Assembly (NCBI GenBank): GCA_032433595.1
Contig: JASWJB010000199.1
Location: forward strand, 18,137-82,136
Direction: 5' to 3'
Source of the DNA: Conoideocrella luteorostrata
Lineage: Eukaryota > Ascomycota > Sordariomycetes > Hypocreales > Clavicipitaceae
DNA length: 64,000 bases
Shown here: one piece after another, positions 32,576 to 44,760 of the stretch
Position numbering within the stretch: the first letter of the stretch is position 1
How the letters are laid out: the number at the start of each line of letters is the position of its first letter
Program-made: the position numbers and the translations under genes
Notes under the pieces: model-generated
Databases searched by the model: none
Told to the model about the DNA's origin: nothing
What the model saw: the letters and a program-made list of their open reading frames with translations, nothing else

Positions 32576-35558
32576 GTCGTCGATAAAGTGTCGTATGCAT
32601 TGGTGATGAAGGACGCATTCTGAATTGTCGTTTTGGTCACATACAAGTATGCGCGAACCCACGAAAGTATATATACCAGGAGCGCAGTCAACTACGAATC
32701 CCGTATGATCAATAAAAATCAGACCTAGGTCTTATTTTTATCAGCGTCAGACTCTGGTTGGTTCAGATGGGCGATGACTGCGTTTGACCGGGCATCACTA
32801 TGACCCGCGCGGCACGCCGAAAGCTGCAAGGGATACGACAAATTCACAGCGCCGCAGTAACGACTGCAAGGCGAGTTTGTCTGAGAAACGCCAAACGCAC
32901 TCGAGATGGAATTGTGATGAGAAGACCGACCAGGACGGTTGAGGCGTGGATAGGGCTGTTGTACGGAGTATGTATGCCAGAGCTCGTGGGTGTTGTTTGC
33001 TTTTTAGGAACTCTTGTCGTTCAGGAGGCAGGTGGTGCGCATCAGGTCGTACCTGTCACAAAACGGGCAAGAGTCTCACCCACCCGGCTTGCCTATACCA
33101 AACATCCGGACGTCTCCACTTCCCTTTGCATAAAACCTCTGGCTTGATCGAAGACGTCTGGCAGAAAAGAGGTGTGACTACTTAACACTTCGAATGTTCC
33201 CTGGCGATGGAAGGAAATATTGTAGGGCTGACATTGTTGTATTTTGCCTTCGGGTACTCCGTACGGAGTAGGCAGTCGCGGGATTGATGAAGGCCCCACA
33301 TACAGCTAGCAGCTTCCTGTTGGCCAGGGTGATGCGCTGTCACGGGAAGGCTTTGTAACACAGGCGCGTCTGTACGGACTTTCGAAGGCATGATTCAGAG
33401 AAGCTGCAACCCATCGCTCAAAATCCCAGAAATGAAATCCAACGGCTAGTGAAGTTCATGACGACTTGGATATATCTGGGCTTAGTTTGTGGCTTTGGGA
33501 CCGTCAAGCCCCAGCACTACTTGCATTGTTTCTTCCTATCCCAAAGTTACCTACCTTCACATAAAATTTAATTAAAGTAGTATTTATACTCTGTATACTA
33601 CAGGGATATTGCTTCTTGTTGTGGACAAAATCTCCGAGACTTAATAACACACGCTTGGCATACGGGCGAGTCATAGGCGCGCGAAACGATACTGTTGACC
33701 AATTGTCCTGCTGGCGAGTCATTGTTATACGAAGCGTCTATAATAGCAAGTATTAGTTTTGCAGCATTGTGGACACGTGAAGAGTATCAATAGGTGCCCT
33801 CATCTCAACGTATACGTGTAGCCATAGTTGGGGGGCTATTGCTTCGTATTCGTGGCCTACACATAATTTTCTTCAGGTCTAAAGTGCCATGTACTCCTTA
33901 TGTTAATGACGTTTCGCTCCAGATATGAGCCAGGATGCAAGCGGTCCGCCGACCGTCTATCCCATCTCATGCACCCTTTCACGTGGAAAGTTGGAGCCAC
34001 GGTGATAACAATAGGTGGATTGTCTAGGCAGCGATATTTCCGAAATCAACGGCAGCGGCTTAGTAGCGACTCGATTAAGTATGGGGAATAGCCCAATAAT
34101 GTGAAAATATGAAGTCACGGTCTCGGAACTGTTCACAGTGACGATTGAATCACTTCTCACGCTGTCAAGTTTCGTCAACAGTTGGGTGGCGCAAGACCTC
34201 GACTTGACAAAAAAAAAAAAAGTCGGCCGCAAGCGGATAGGGTAGCGTAAGACTCCTGCCCACCACGTTTGTGACGGAACATATCCCTGACTAAGCACAC
34301 GTTAGACATATGTTGATAAAAGTCCAAGAGCAGTCAACTCAATTCTAGATCTTGTGAACAATTGGATGAATGCAGCAGGAAGATGGCCGGTTACAGCCCA
34401 GCCCTCAGCTTTGACCTAGACGTATGCTTTAGAAGAACCAGGGCGCGTCAGACATTACACACCAGTTCTTGCACCTGTGCCTCCGTACCTACCCGGGAAT
34501 GCGTGCAGGTAGGTAACTAATTAACTAGCTAGTCCTCCGTAGTGGATGGATAAAAGGTAAAGGTCCATGGTATGTACGGAGTACTCCGTCTGCATAATGT
34601 TCCGATTGATTACAATACAATGGTAGACGCAGATATGGCGCCTCGTTTTAATACTTGTACAAGCCACCGACGACGATGCGCCGTGTCCTGGCCAAAGTAG
34701 AGCATGTGAAAGCTTGTTGATTGGGGTTGGGCGGACAGCAGATCATGCCAACCTAGACTTTCGGACTACAGCAGAAACTAAGTGCCTGGTAAGAACTCTA
34801 TCAGCTGTACATGGGATGAAGCTGGCTGGCACGCTGGAGGCGGCTTGCTGGTACTGGCAGCTGGGTAGACAGAGAGGCGGCAGGACGAGAGGCGGCGGTA
34901 GACTAACTAATTTAACTAAGCCCAGTTCGTGCACCACCCGCCACACACTCTGACACTGTACCTGCGCCCAGACTCGGCGCTGGCAGCAGCAACGGAGCAG
35001 CAATTTAAAAGCCTATGTCGGGTTGTCTGGCTGTCCATCCGCCCTGCAGGCCCTTCCTTTGAGCAATAATCAGCCAAAGACACTCCCTGGACCAGACCAC
35101 GATTCGACACGACTCGACGACGCAAGCCTAGCACAAGCCTCGACAGAGAGAGACAGACTCTTTGCAGCTCAAAACCACGCTCTTCCTGTCCGACCGCTTT
35201 CTTCATTCTCTCTCGTCCTTGTGCACGGAACGGAAACGCAATCACACGGTCCAGCTCGCTCGGCTCAGCCCGAACCGGCTCACTGTTGTCCATCCTCTGC
35301 TCGGCATGCCCTGATGGCGCTGCCGTAAACTATACCGTCTGCGCCTGAGCCTGAGCCTGCCTGTGCCTTTGCCTCCGTCTCGCATTGATCGAAAAGGAGC
35401 TGTAATCCCCGCGTCGCCGATCCTTGTCTTATCCGCCTCCTCGTCTTCCATTACGCTGCGAAAAAGCTGCTCTTTCACAGCCGTCTTGGAAATCCTCGAT
35501 ATTATCTTCACACCAGTCATTGACCGACATCTTTTCGCGGCGCCCAAGGCCATCGACC
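32576..35558. other. divergent intergenic region, MIZ gene / boi2
   Basis: Nearly 3 kb with no supported gene. It has TACGGAGTA copies near 32961, 33255-33270 (the full palindrome TACTCCGTACGGAGTA) and 34575-34589. CT-rich, CGAC-rich sequence at 35080-35550 looks like the transcribed leader and promoter of boi2. Confidence 0.5.
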
Positions 35559-38500
35559 ATGGCAACGCGGGCAGCCAGTGAGCCACCCCCTCGCCCGGAG
35601 GTGGGTGATACCTTGATAGTAATTCGTGAGTTGCTTTCCTATGGTCGTCTTCTATCTCGCCGTTCCCGGTTAAGATGGATTCGCACATGCTCTTGTAAAC
35701 ACTTGTCGCACTTTATGGCGCAGGAACAAACACCGAGACCGAAGGCTCACATTCTTGTTTCATCTAGATGACTTTCAAGCGCGGAGCTCTGACGAATTAA
35801 GCCTCTCCAAAGGGGACCGAGTCGAGTTGATTGAACGAGACGATGAATTTGGTGACGGATGGTTTTTGGGCCGCCATCTCGCGAACGATAATACTGGCCT
35901 CTTTCCTGAAGGTTTGTAGTCTTTTCTGCCCTTGCTCGATCAGCATTTTCATGCCCAATGCTAACATTGAGAAGTCTATACCCGTCCTGCACCCAGGAAT
36001 GTTCCCGTCATTGCTCCCTCACAACCACTATCGTCGGTCCCCGAAACCAAGAACCACACCGAAGTTACAGACATCGTCGAGGCGCCCACAGCTACCCCTT
36101 CGGTCCCTAAGCCCTCGTCCACGCCAATACCCACCAAGAAGGTAGCGGACTCTTCAACATCTTTGCCACTGCAACCGATCAAATCGGAAACCTCGGCTCC
36201 CCCCAGCATCACGACAACCAGCTCTCCAGCACCGGAGCCCGACCGCACCCCGAGCCAGACCCACGACAGCCAGGTGCTTAATGATACCCTGAATGTCATC
36301 AATGAGCATATCACACATTTGCGCGGTTCGCCAAGTAATGGCGGCCTTCGCCTCCCACCGGGGGCAAACGACTCGGAAAGCGAGTACAGCATGCCGCTTG
36401 ATCAGAGAATGTCCTACATACAAGGCGAGGAGACAGACGAGGAAGAAGACAGGGAGCATAGCCGCCCCGAAGTCGAATCATGGAATGCTGACCAGGTCGC
36501 CGAATATCTCTTCACGTCCGGAGTCGAGAAGCAACATTGTGAAGTGTTCAGAGATCAGGAAATAACCGGCGAGGTTCTCTTAGGAATGGACCAAAGCTCG
36601 TTGTTTATCAAAGCCTTTGACCTGGGCTCCGTTGGCAGACGGCTAAAGACATGGCACAAAATCAAAGCACTTCAGGACGAAGTCACCTACCCAGCGCCGT
36701 CGACAAGGCGAACGACGCAGACCTGGGGTAGTGATGTGGGATCGGAGGACGCCAGAGGATCAAGAAGCCGAGCCAACACTACAATGACATCCACGTCGAA
36801 CCGTGTATCCTCTCACCGTACTTCATTCGGACAAATACCAAAAATCAGTCCCACGACAATCAAGTCACCTCTTTCGCCAAGCAGTAGCCATGATAGCCCG
36901 ACCCGACCCTCCCACACCAAACGACCGTCCGCCGCATCAGTGCGAGAACTTCATCACTCCCGCCGCCACTCGTCTACAGATTATCGAGCTCCTCCTCCCA
37001 TCACCGGGGTATTACCTGGAACCACACCCCCAGCATTGTCACCCAACGGAACCATACTGGATCCAGGCGTTTCTCACAAAAAGGAGGCTTCCTTTGATCG
37101 TAATTGGACCCTTGGCAACGCCTTTGGTGGCCAGCCACCCCCTGCTCGTCCCCTGTCTTCTGCCGGGTTGCAGGATCTCAGGACCGGCTCGGACCCAGAC
37201 CTGCAAGACTCAGCGGTAGATTTAGACAGGGGCTACTTTTCGGGCACCGAGACAGATGGGAGACGGCGCAATGTCCTGAGAAAACGAGATGGCGCGGGTC
37301 ACTCTAGGCAGTCCAGCTACGCCGACGAGCAACGAGTGCGGAGTGCTACAGCTCTGTCGAGACATTCAAGGTTTGGCAGCGTCGACTCTTTTCGCGACCC
37401 ATCAATGTCACCTGCCGTTCAGAAGTACTTTGGTGTGCAACCGACGCCGCATAGGAGAACAGCGTCGACAGCCACTGTTGAATCGGTTCGGCCCATCCCC
37501 CCTGCCAAGGATAGTCCGGCTCCTATTGTTACTAGGATAGATACCGGCCTGAATCCCACGAGATCACCAGCCTCACCTGTCAACACTGGGAAGCAAGGAT
37601 TTGCTCCTGACTGGCTTGCCGCCGTGGTCAATAAACCCATGAGCAAAGGCCGCCCCGGCATGAGAGCAATATCTGATAAACTTACAAGCAATCGATCAAA
37701 GGACATCATGCCCTCTGATGGTGCGCTGGATTCACCGGGACGAACGGTATCAAGCATAGCTTCTGGAGAGCCTAGTATTGACATTGACTCACCAGCTACT
37801 GGCAAGAGCTTCAATTCCACCCCCGCGAGCAAGAGTAGCAAGAGGAAGGGCAAGAAGGATACGAGTGCATACACCCGCGGTCTCCTTAAGATCGGACCTC
37901 TGGAAGCAAAACAAGGCGCAGACTACTACGGATGGATGAAAAAAAAGAGCTCCAACCTCATGACCACCTGGAAGCCGCGATTATTTGTTCTCAAAGGCCG
38001 ACGACTGGCATATTACTACTCGGAGGATGACGACCAAGAGAAGGGCCTGATTGACATTTCTTTCCACCGTGTTCTCCCCGCAGGGAACGAGCGACTGACT
38101 GGCTTACATGCCACACTTACTGGAGCCGCTGGTGGTGGCCCCAGCATCCCGCTCATTGGCAACGACTCTGCCGGCACGGCTGATAAGAGCAATGAACCAG
38201 TTTTCATATTCAAGCTGATGCCTCCTCGAGCTGGCCTCTCGAGAGCCGTCAACTTCACGAAGCCCACAGTGCATTACTTTGCGGTTCCCAATATTGAACA
38301 AGGTCGCCTGTGGATGGCTGCATTGATGAAAGCCACGATTGATAGAGATGACAGCCAGCCCATCACGACCACGTACCAACAGAAGACGATTTCGCTCACC
38401 AAAGCCAAGCAGATGCGCCACCGGCCCCCTGCCCTGATGAACCTCGACGAAACCGCAGAAGACGACGACCTGCAACCAGATGACAGCCCCAAGCCCGTCA

Positions 38501-38637
38501 ACGGCCTAGGGATCATTGGTGAATCCGATAGCGGCGTAGCGGGCATGGGTCAACTTAACGGAGTCACGGCTAGCATTAATACTTTCTCCGCCGAGCAGGT
38601 TGATACCACCGCCACGGTCCCTGAACAAAGCGCATAG
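35559..38637 (+). CDS. boi2: BOI-family polarity protein (SH3-SAM-PH)
   Basis: Three exons: 35559-35625, 35768-35911 and 35975-38637, giving 957 residues. Splicing builds an SH3 domain (about 20-75: IVIHDFQARSSDELSLSKGD, DGWFLGRH, NTGLFPE) across both introns. A SAM domain (about 236-303: ESWNADQVAEYLFTSGVE) and a PH domain (about 718-862: YYGWMKKKSSNLMTTWKPRLFVLKG) follow. This domain order is that of yeast Boi1/Boi2, which bind Bem1, Cdc42 and acidic phospholipids and promote polarised growth and exocytosis. Long Ser/Pro-rich linkers with RRxSS-like sites separate the domains. The start ATG follows CGACC and gives a short exon 1, with a GTGAGT donor. It converges with the forkhead gene. Confidence 0.93.
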
Positions 38638-39762
38638 GCTGCTCTTTATCGCAAGAGGACCAAATGGGGTGGAAACTTATAACCAACCGCTTAATCACCA
38701 ATCTTTTGTTTCCATCTACCATGGATGGCAAACAACCAAAATCACTCCTGCGAGTTTGACGATATCTGGCAAAAGTCACGCAAGCTATGCCGAGATGAAG
38801 CTGTATAAAAAAAATCAATATCCAGTGCCTACTAGACATGTACTAATTTTTTTCTTTCTTTTTATCACCCTCTTCCATCCAGTCCTTTTTTCTTTTATTA
38901 TTCACTCTTAAATATGTTTCACATTATTGCTACGAGCGTCACGGGGAAACGGAAATGGCACGCCTACTACGCCTTATCATGGATTTTCTTTTTATTTTAA
39001 TGATGGTAGCGAAGCGGGTGGGGGCGGAAATGAGGATGAGTTGAGAGAATGGGGGAGAGCAGAGTGGAGGCTGGATTAGATAGCCTGAATTTTACATCAA
39101 TTTTTGCTGACCTCGATGAAACCCGAACTGGGAATGGTCAGCCATCTTGCATCTTTGATGTGGCTATATCCCGCTTTCTGATTTGCCTGGCTTGATTTAT
39201 TTATTTTATTTTCCCAAAAAAAGGAAAAAAAAAACATATACGTAAACCTAACAATGAAGTTGGTGGTAAGTTGGTTGCGTGGGGTATAGCGAATTGCATC
39301 AGCGACACGAAACTTGTGGGGTATATGGGGTATTACGTGCAGTTACTTGTTTTGATTGACTATGGTAGACAAAATCTGAAGTTCATGTACCATCTACCAA
39401 GGGATATAAAATTACGACTGAGGCTCAACGGTACCCGTATGATAATTGTATTTATTTGCATGTAAAAGAACCTAGTGAATACGCTACACTCCTACGCCCT
39501 GAAATAACCTGACAGGTCCCTGGTACCTTTTCTCACATTATGAGATCGACACCCATCTATGAAATAAGTACGGAGTAGCGCTTGGAAAAAAAAAAGAATA
39601 CGAAATACATAAATAAAGGACCGCCTTCCAGAATAGACAACGTATGTATTGCGTCTGGTCAATGAATCATTGTCTCGTAGCACGTACCCTTTTTTTACGT
39701 CCTAACCCCGCTATTATTTGCGATTTTGGCCCGAGGAAAATGAAAGAAGAGGAAACAGAATA
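38638..39762. other. convergent 3' gap, boi2 / forkhead gene
   Basis: T-rich and A-rich tracts near 38850-38900 and 39190-39235 probably hold 3' processing signals. One TACGGAGTA copy lies near 39568. No gene is visible. Confidence 0.5.
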
Positions 39763-42700
39763 TCAAGCCTCTCGAAGCTTTTGGTTCATACCCATGAGGA
39801 GTTGTCGGATAGACTTGATGAGATGCTGCTCTACGCCCTCAAAGTTGCTAGTCGACGATTCACCTTCGCCTCCTGGAGAGACGATACTTGCATCTGCAAA
39901 GCCAAGGACTCGATCGATAGCCGATAGTGTAACTGCTTCGGCGCGAGCTTCTCCGAGTCGACCTTTGAGCGCCTTGATGGATACATCTTTGAACCCGTTC
40001 AGGGACGTCAGAACCTTAATCTCAAAGATGGGCGGTGTTTCTGTTGATGCTGACCCGCCTGGTGTAGGACTTTTGTTCTTGGTGAAACCCTCAATAACTT
40101 GACGGATGCCTTTTATACAAATGGTTTCCATTTTATCGTTTTCTGTGGCTTCTTTCTTGAGCCCTACACATCGATTCAAGGCAGACATTACTATGGCTTC
40201 GGCCTTTGGATTCCGTGCCTTCTTCAAATTCTCCACAAGACCGTTCTTGAGCCCGACAACTGCGGCCAGCAGTCGCGGTTCGATGACCGGTTTTGCAGGC
40301 ACAGTAGTAGGCGGCGTTGCCGAGGGCCGACTCCCAGGCGTACGTGTTTGCTGCGGCGGTGCTGGTGCTGATGTTGATGCTGATGCTGGTCCTACTCCCG
40401 GTCCGGGCCCGGTTGTGGCACCTACAGCAACAGGCGCGGGTGGAGGAGGAGGCTGCGCTGCTGGAACGCTCGATCGTGACGTGCCCGGTTCAGTCTTGAC
40501 GGGGACGCTCGAGGCCGGGGGAGGCGGGCGTGAGGCATATGGTGAGCTGTACGCCCCTGGTTGCGGTACTCCTGCTTGTGGTCTTGCGGGAGCTGGAGGT
40601 GGTCCATAGCCTGCAGGCATGTGTGCTGGAGCTGGCGGTTGTGCTGCTGGCGGCGGATTGGGTTGTCTAGGCTGCGCCGTGTGTGCTGGCGCCGGTGCGT
40701 ATGGTTGCATCGGGCGGCCAGGCTGTGTTGGATAGGGAAGTTGGTAGCCAGGAGCTGCTTGGCCTGGAGGATAGCCGGTGGCCGCTCCGGGGGCCACATG
40801 TTGGGCTGCGTTGTAAGGATATGAGTATGGTCCAAATCCCTGAGCCGCAAGATTTCGGTCCGGTGATGAAGCCTTGCGTTTCTTTCCCGCGTCCAATTCG
40901 ACTCCCGGGACGCGGGACCATAGGTTCGTCGTCTCGTCCTTTTTGAACGCCTCATTCCCAATGAGATTGTGTCTGACACTACTCTCCCAACCTTTTGTCT
41001 CGGTATGGAAGTAGAACCAGGGGTATCTTTGGCAGATCCTCTTATAAATCTGTTTGAGGGTCAAGCCATCCGGTGCTGCAGTTAATGTCTCATCAATAAG
41101 AACGCCATAGTTCTTGTTTGGCTTCTGCAGTTGCTCTTCCGTGTAGTCCTCGATCTTCAGCTCCAAAGGAGGAGACTTGGGCCGGGCCTTCTTTTCCTTC
41201 TTCTCTCGTGCCCTCCGTTCGGCATCCGACCCTTCACCGCCCTCCTCCCTTGGTTTGCGTGGCTTGTACTTGCGTTTCTCTGGCCGATCGCCACCATCAT
41301 CTGGCAGGGGGTGTTTCCTGGGCCTGCCAACTTTGCGTTTTATTGGTAGCTCGACCGGAGGAGCTTGAGGGACTGTCTTTTTCGCCATTTCTTGCTGCTG
41401 CTTCTTAAGCAAACGCTGTTCACGTTTAGACATTATGCCATTCTTTGGCGGCCGACCTGGCCCTCGCTTCCTGGGTATTTGTGGCAACGTCGACCCCGGC
41501 TCACCGGTCATCTCATCCTTAAGTTCCGAGTCATCTGCCACCTCCCCTTCGTCCTCTGCCGCAGCATCCTCGTCGTCCTCGCCCTCTTCGCCAGCTTCCT
41601 CGTCGCCCTCTTCTTCGTCGCCCTCTTCTTCGTCGGATAGCTCTGGAGGGCTGAGTTCGACATCAGACAAATCATCACTTGTGTCCTGGATCTGTCCATT
41701 TCCATGCGATTGCTCAAACTCGAAACTCATTTCCTTCCCGCCGTGAGACTGTCGCTTCTTAGGGAGAGGAAGTTCCTCTTCCATGAATTCTTCTGCACCC
41801 GTCCGACCACGCTCAACCCCGTTGATGATGAATCGGAAGTCAACATCCTTGATTTGCAACCGGTCGCCACACTTCAATACTACCTTGTCACTCTTGTAGT
41901 GTACATCTTCGCAGAAAAAGCCGTTCTTGTGAAGAGGGATGGCCTCGAACACGCCTTCCTCTTGATTGTAGGCAATCTTGAGATGTTCTCTAGAAATGGC
42001 CTTTGTTTTGCTGGCAATCATGGGACCAGGCGAGTGAATGCCGATGAAAGGAACGTGCCATGGTGAAGGTCGCAAAGACGTAAGGTCTACAGCAGCAGCA
42101 CCGGGGGTATGCGACACGTATTGACGGTTGGAAATAATGTTCTCTTGTGACTCTTCGTTCTCCTGCTGTGAAGATCCGTTCGTGCTCGTCTTCCGTCGTT
42201 TTGTCGGCCGCCCACTTCCCTCACTATCGGATTCTGGACCCAGCATTCCACCTTCCTCGCTGACGTACGACTTGCTAAACTTGCTCCTATCATGGGGTAT
42301 AGGGGACGGAGGTGGGAGGCCCTTGCTGGCGTTTTCTTCCACACGGCGCTTATGCTCGTCTGCTCGTTTCTCATCGCGCCGTGCCTGCTCTAACGCTCTT
42401 TGATCGCGACCAATGATGACAGCATAGGTCGTCATCTGGAACACACTGTCGGCGAATTCTATTCGAGCAAAAGATTCCAAACCCTTCTCTGCGTTGCCCT
42501 GCCGCAAAGCGTTCGCCGGTCCAATACCATTCATGCCGTCATCTAAAATGTTAGGAAGCGTAACTTGTGATGGCGTAACTGTAGGGGGCGGAGACATGGC
42601 GTTTGGAGCCCCGGACATGGAAGCAAGAGCCATCATCATGTAGGCATGCTGATCGAGGTTTGCCATCTGAGAGGGAGTAAATGGTGTAGAAGGCGGAAAC

Positions 42701-43215
42701 TGTTCGCTCGCAATATTTGTGGGCTGCGGTTGTGGCTGGACGGGTTGCGTCTGCATCGGGACGTGGCTAGACATGAGGGTATCACCATCAGCAGCAGCGC
42801 TGGGAGCATCTGGCATGGGCTGATCAGCTGAGACGATGCTGTCGCGTCCTGCATCCACCTGCTGCTGGTGAGAAGAATTGGTCACGTCGCCGTTGCGCTT
42901 TGGTGTCGAAGGCTGAGCGGGTTCAGTTGCAGGATGCGCAGACTGATCAGTCGCAGTCGCAGTCGCAGTCTCAGTTGTTTCAGCAGTAGCTGCAGCCACA
43001 GCCGGAGTCGTCGTAGTCGCCGTTGTTGTTGTGTGAGGTGCATCGCCAGCCGTGGTGTTTGACGCAGTCGCGATCGCACGAACTGCGTTTGCACCTGCAT
43101 CTGCCTCTGCCTCTGCACCTGCAGTTGGAGCAGTTACAGGAGCAGCAGTAGCGGCGGCGGAAACGTCCGGATCTTGCTGTTCGGGGCCATTGCGGCCGTC
43201 GCTAGACGAAGTCAT
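39763..43215 (-). CDS. FHA-forkhead transcription factor (FKH1/FKH2-like)
   Basis: A single exon of 1150 residues from the ATG at 43215; the frame stays open upstream to about 43287 but without an ATG. The N-terminus is Ala/Thr-rich. An FHA domain occupies about 248-470 (FARIEFADSVFQMTTYAVIIGRD, then AISREHLKI, KNGFFCEDVHY). Its first strands are split from the phosphopeptide-binding SxxH part by a low-complexity insert of about 110 residues. An acidic block follows, then two AT-hook-like motifs (RGPGRPPK about 583, KVGRPRKH about 630). The forkhead winged helix is at about 695-780 (KNYGVLIDETL, WESSVRHNLIGNEAF). A Pro-rich segment and a conserved helical C-terminus follow. FKH factors control G2/M genes, morphogenesis and silencing in yeasts. 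Confidence 0.93.
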   Translation of the reverse strand: MTSSSDGRNGPEQQDPDVSAAATAAPVTAPTAGAEAEADAGANAVRAIATASNTTAGDAPHTTTTATTTTPAVAAATAETTETATATATDQSAHPATEPAQPSTPKRNGDVTNSSHQQQVDAGRDSIVSADQPMPDAPSAAADGDTLMSSHVPMQTQPVQPQPQPTNIASEQFPPSTPFTPSQMANLDQHAYMMMALASMSGAPNAMSPPPTVTPSQVTLPNILDDGMNGIGPANALRQGNAEKGLESFARIEFADSVFQMTTYAVIIGRDQRALEQARRDEKRADEHKRRVEENASKGLPPPSPIPHDRSKFSKSYVSEEGGMLGPESDSEGSGRPTKRRKTSTNGSSQQENEESQENIISNRQYVSHTPGAAAVDLTSLRPSPWHVPFIGIHSPGPMIASKTKAISREHLKIAYNQEEGVFEAIPLHKNGFFCEDVHYKSDKVVLKCGDRLQIKDVDFRFIINGVERGRTGAEEFMEEELPLPKKRQSHGGKEMSFEFEQSHGNGQIQDTSDDLSDVELSPPELSDEEEGDEEEGDEEAGEEGEDDEDAAAEDEGEVADDSELKDEMTGEPGSTLPQIPRKRGPGRPPKNGIMSKREQRLLKKQQQEMAKKTVPQAPPVELPIKRKVGRPRKHPLPDDGGDRPEKRKYKPRKPREEGGEGSDAERRAREKKEKKARPKSPPLELKIEDYTEEQLQKPNKNYGVLIDETLTAAPDGLTLKQIYKRICQRYPWFYFHTETKGWESSVRHNLIGNEAFKKDETTNLWSRVPGVELDAGKKRKASSPDRNLAAQGFGPYSYPYNAAQHVAPGAATGYPPGQAAPGYQLPYPTQPGRPMQPYAPAPAHTAQPRQPNPPPAAQPPAPAHMPAGYGPPPAPARPQAGVPQPGAYSSPYASRPPPPASSVPVKTEPGTSRSSVPAAQPPPPPAPVAVGATTGPGPGVGPASASTSAPAPPQQTRTPGSRPSATPPTTVPAKPVIEPRLLAAVVGLKNGLVENLKKARNPKAEAIVMSALNRCVGLKKEATENDKMETICIKGIRQVIEGFTKNKSPTPGGSASTETPPIFEIKVLTSLNGFKDVSIKALKGRLGEARAEAVTLSAIDRVLGFADASIVSPGGEGESSTSNFEGVEQHLIKSIRQLLMGMNQKLREA

Positions 43216-44207
43216 CGCTGCTCCCGTGACAGCTCCTTCGCCTGGTGGAAAGGCCCGTCGGTGGTGGAGAGCAGTTTGCGATGACAAAGCCGTTGGCGAT
43301 GATGTTGCTGATTGAGGCCTCGGGCAAAATTATCGACTGAGGCGGCAGCAGCCAAACCTTCGGCTGCCCGTGCTGCCTCTGGCCGGTCAACACTCTCCGC
43401 CTGGCAGCCTCTCCACCGCGATGCCGGTTCGGTGGAGGGTCAAGTGCGGGAAAGCGCGCTGTGATTGGCCAAGGTGGTGTCTCCTCACGACTTTACGACT
43501 GGCGGGCGCAAGCTACCCCCATATGCACGGTACGCGGTACAAGAGGGTAGCCACTTTTCATTCTTGGCTCTGCAAGGCTCTTGGCTACAGGCGGTCCACT
43601 GACCTGATGCTCTTGTCGTTCGTTGCTCTAATCCCTCCACGTTGCGGTGTCCAAGAAAGGCGTTTGTTATGCTTTCCAAAACGAGCACTCTAGTTAGTTA
43701 CGGAGTACGGAGTACTCTGTTCTCGTACTCCCCCATGATTAGGAAAGATGGCCCATTCAAACAACGAACGTCGGTTTTGCACACCATTTTATTGCCGCTT
43801 GAGAGCATGACCTGACGTCACGGTTTTATGGAGCATTAAGAGTCTGTTCAGTGTGTGGCACAAAGTTCTTACATACCTGCTAGCGTGGAATATACCTGAA
43901 GGTGTTCAAAAGCTTTATGCCCCCCACTGTACGGAGTACATTGTGCAACAATTTCTGCGCTCAAGGTCTGAACAACCTAGCATCGACGCCCACAAGAACT
44001 GTAACTCATTACATATCTAGAAAGACAGAAACCCAGATAAGAAGTGCACATTTTATAAAAGGCCCGGCAGCGCCTTCTAGCGCAGATTGCGGCAATAGCC
44101 GCAGTTGCTGACATTCCTTCTTAACATCGTCAATATTAGCGAATTTTTAATTAGGATTATGCTCAACTTTCTGCTTCTTCCTTGGTTTATGGGCATTAAC
44201 TTGATGC
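43216..44207. other. intergenic, forkhead promoter side
   Basis: No gene is supported. TACGGAGTA copies occur at 43700-43715 and near 43930. Sequence on both strands shows only short frames. Confidence 0.5.
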
Positions 44208-44760
44208 CTAAGAATACTGAATTTCCTGCTCTGCGCGTACTAGCTGAATGCTGTTATCGTCAATTCCCTTCCGGATCTCCCGAAATAATTGACCAGCTGT
44301 TGGGTCTGTTTGACTAGGAGGAATAACTCGGTCAAATAGCCGCTGAACATGACTGCCGCGCTGAGGGGTCTTGTTGCATTTATCAGTTGATATTTCCGGA
44401 TGCCGGCGTTGGAAGCCTCTGATCCAATTCTTTTCCAATAGGTCCAAGGTCTCCTCCCTTGACTGGGATATGTGTGACAAAGCTGCGGAGCTGTTGATGT
44501 GTAATAGGTACATTCAATGATGCCTGGGCTTGTATCCAATTGACGGGGCTTTCTTCATCCTTCTGTGAAAGACGCTGCCGGCATTCGTACGCATCTAATC
44601 GCGGTTGCGCCCCGCGTATCCTATCACGAATAGTTGTCCTTGGTATTCCATAGTGTTTCGCGGCTTTCCGGATAGATTTGCTTGCCCGTAACCTTAGATA
44701 TTGCATTTTGAAGGTCCCTTTCCGTGTAATCAGGCATTGCGAATCTCGTGATATAATCAT
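44208..44760 (-). pseudogene. relic of a Fot1/pogo-type transposase, N-terminal part
   Basis: Conceptual products in shifting frames show a helix-turn-helix of the psq type (SIRKAAKHYGIPRTTIRDRI) and a following CENP-B/Tc5-type segment (TGxGxxW-like, then NWIRGFQRRHPEI). These are the two DNA-binding modules at the N-terminus of Fot1/Tan1/pogo transposases. A typical start, MPDYTERDLQNAIS, begins at 44737 in another frame, so at least two frameshifts are present. The catalytic DDE region is not recognisable downstream. This is a dead, truncated copy. Ends of the element were not found. Confidence 0.75.

Noticed and set aside
36163..36300. Start of boi2 at the long exon's internal ATG-type frame
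   Set aside because: Two in-phase upstream exons rebuild a complete SH3 domain, which fixes the start at 35559.
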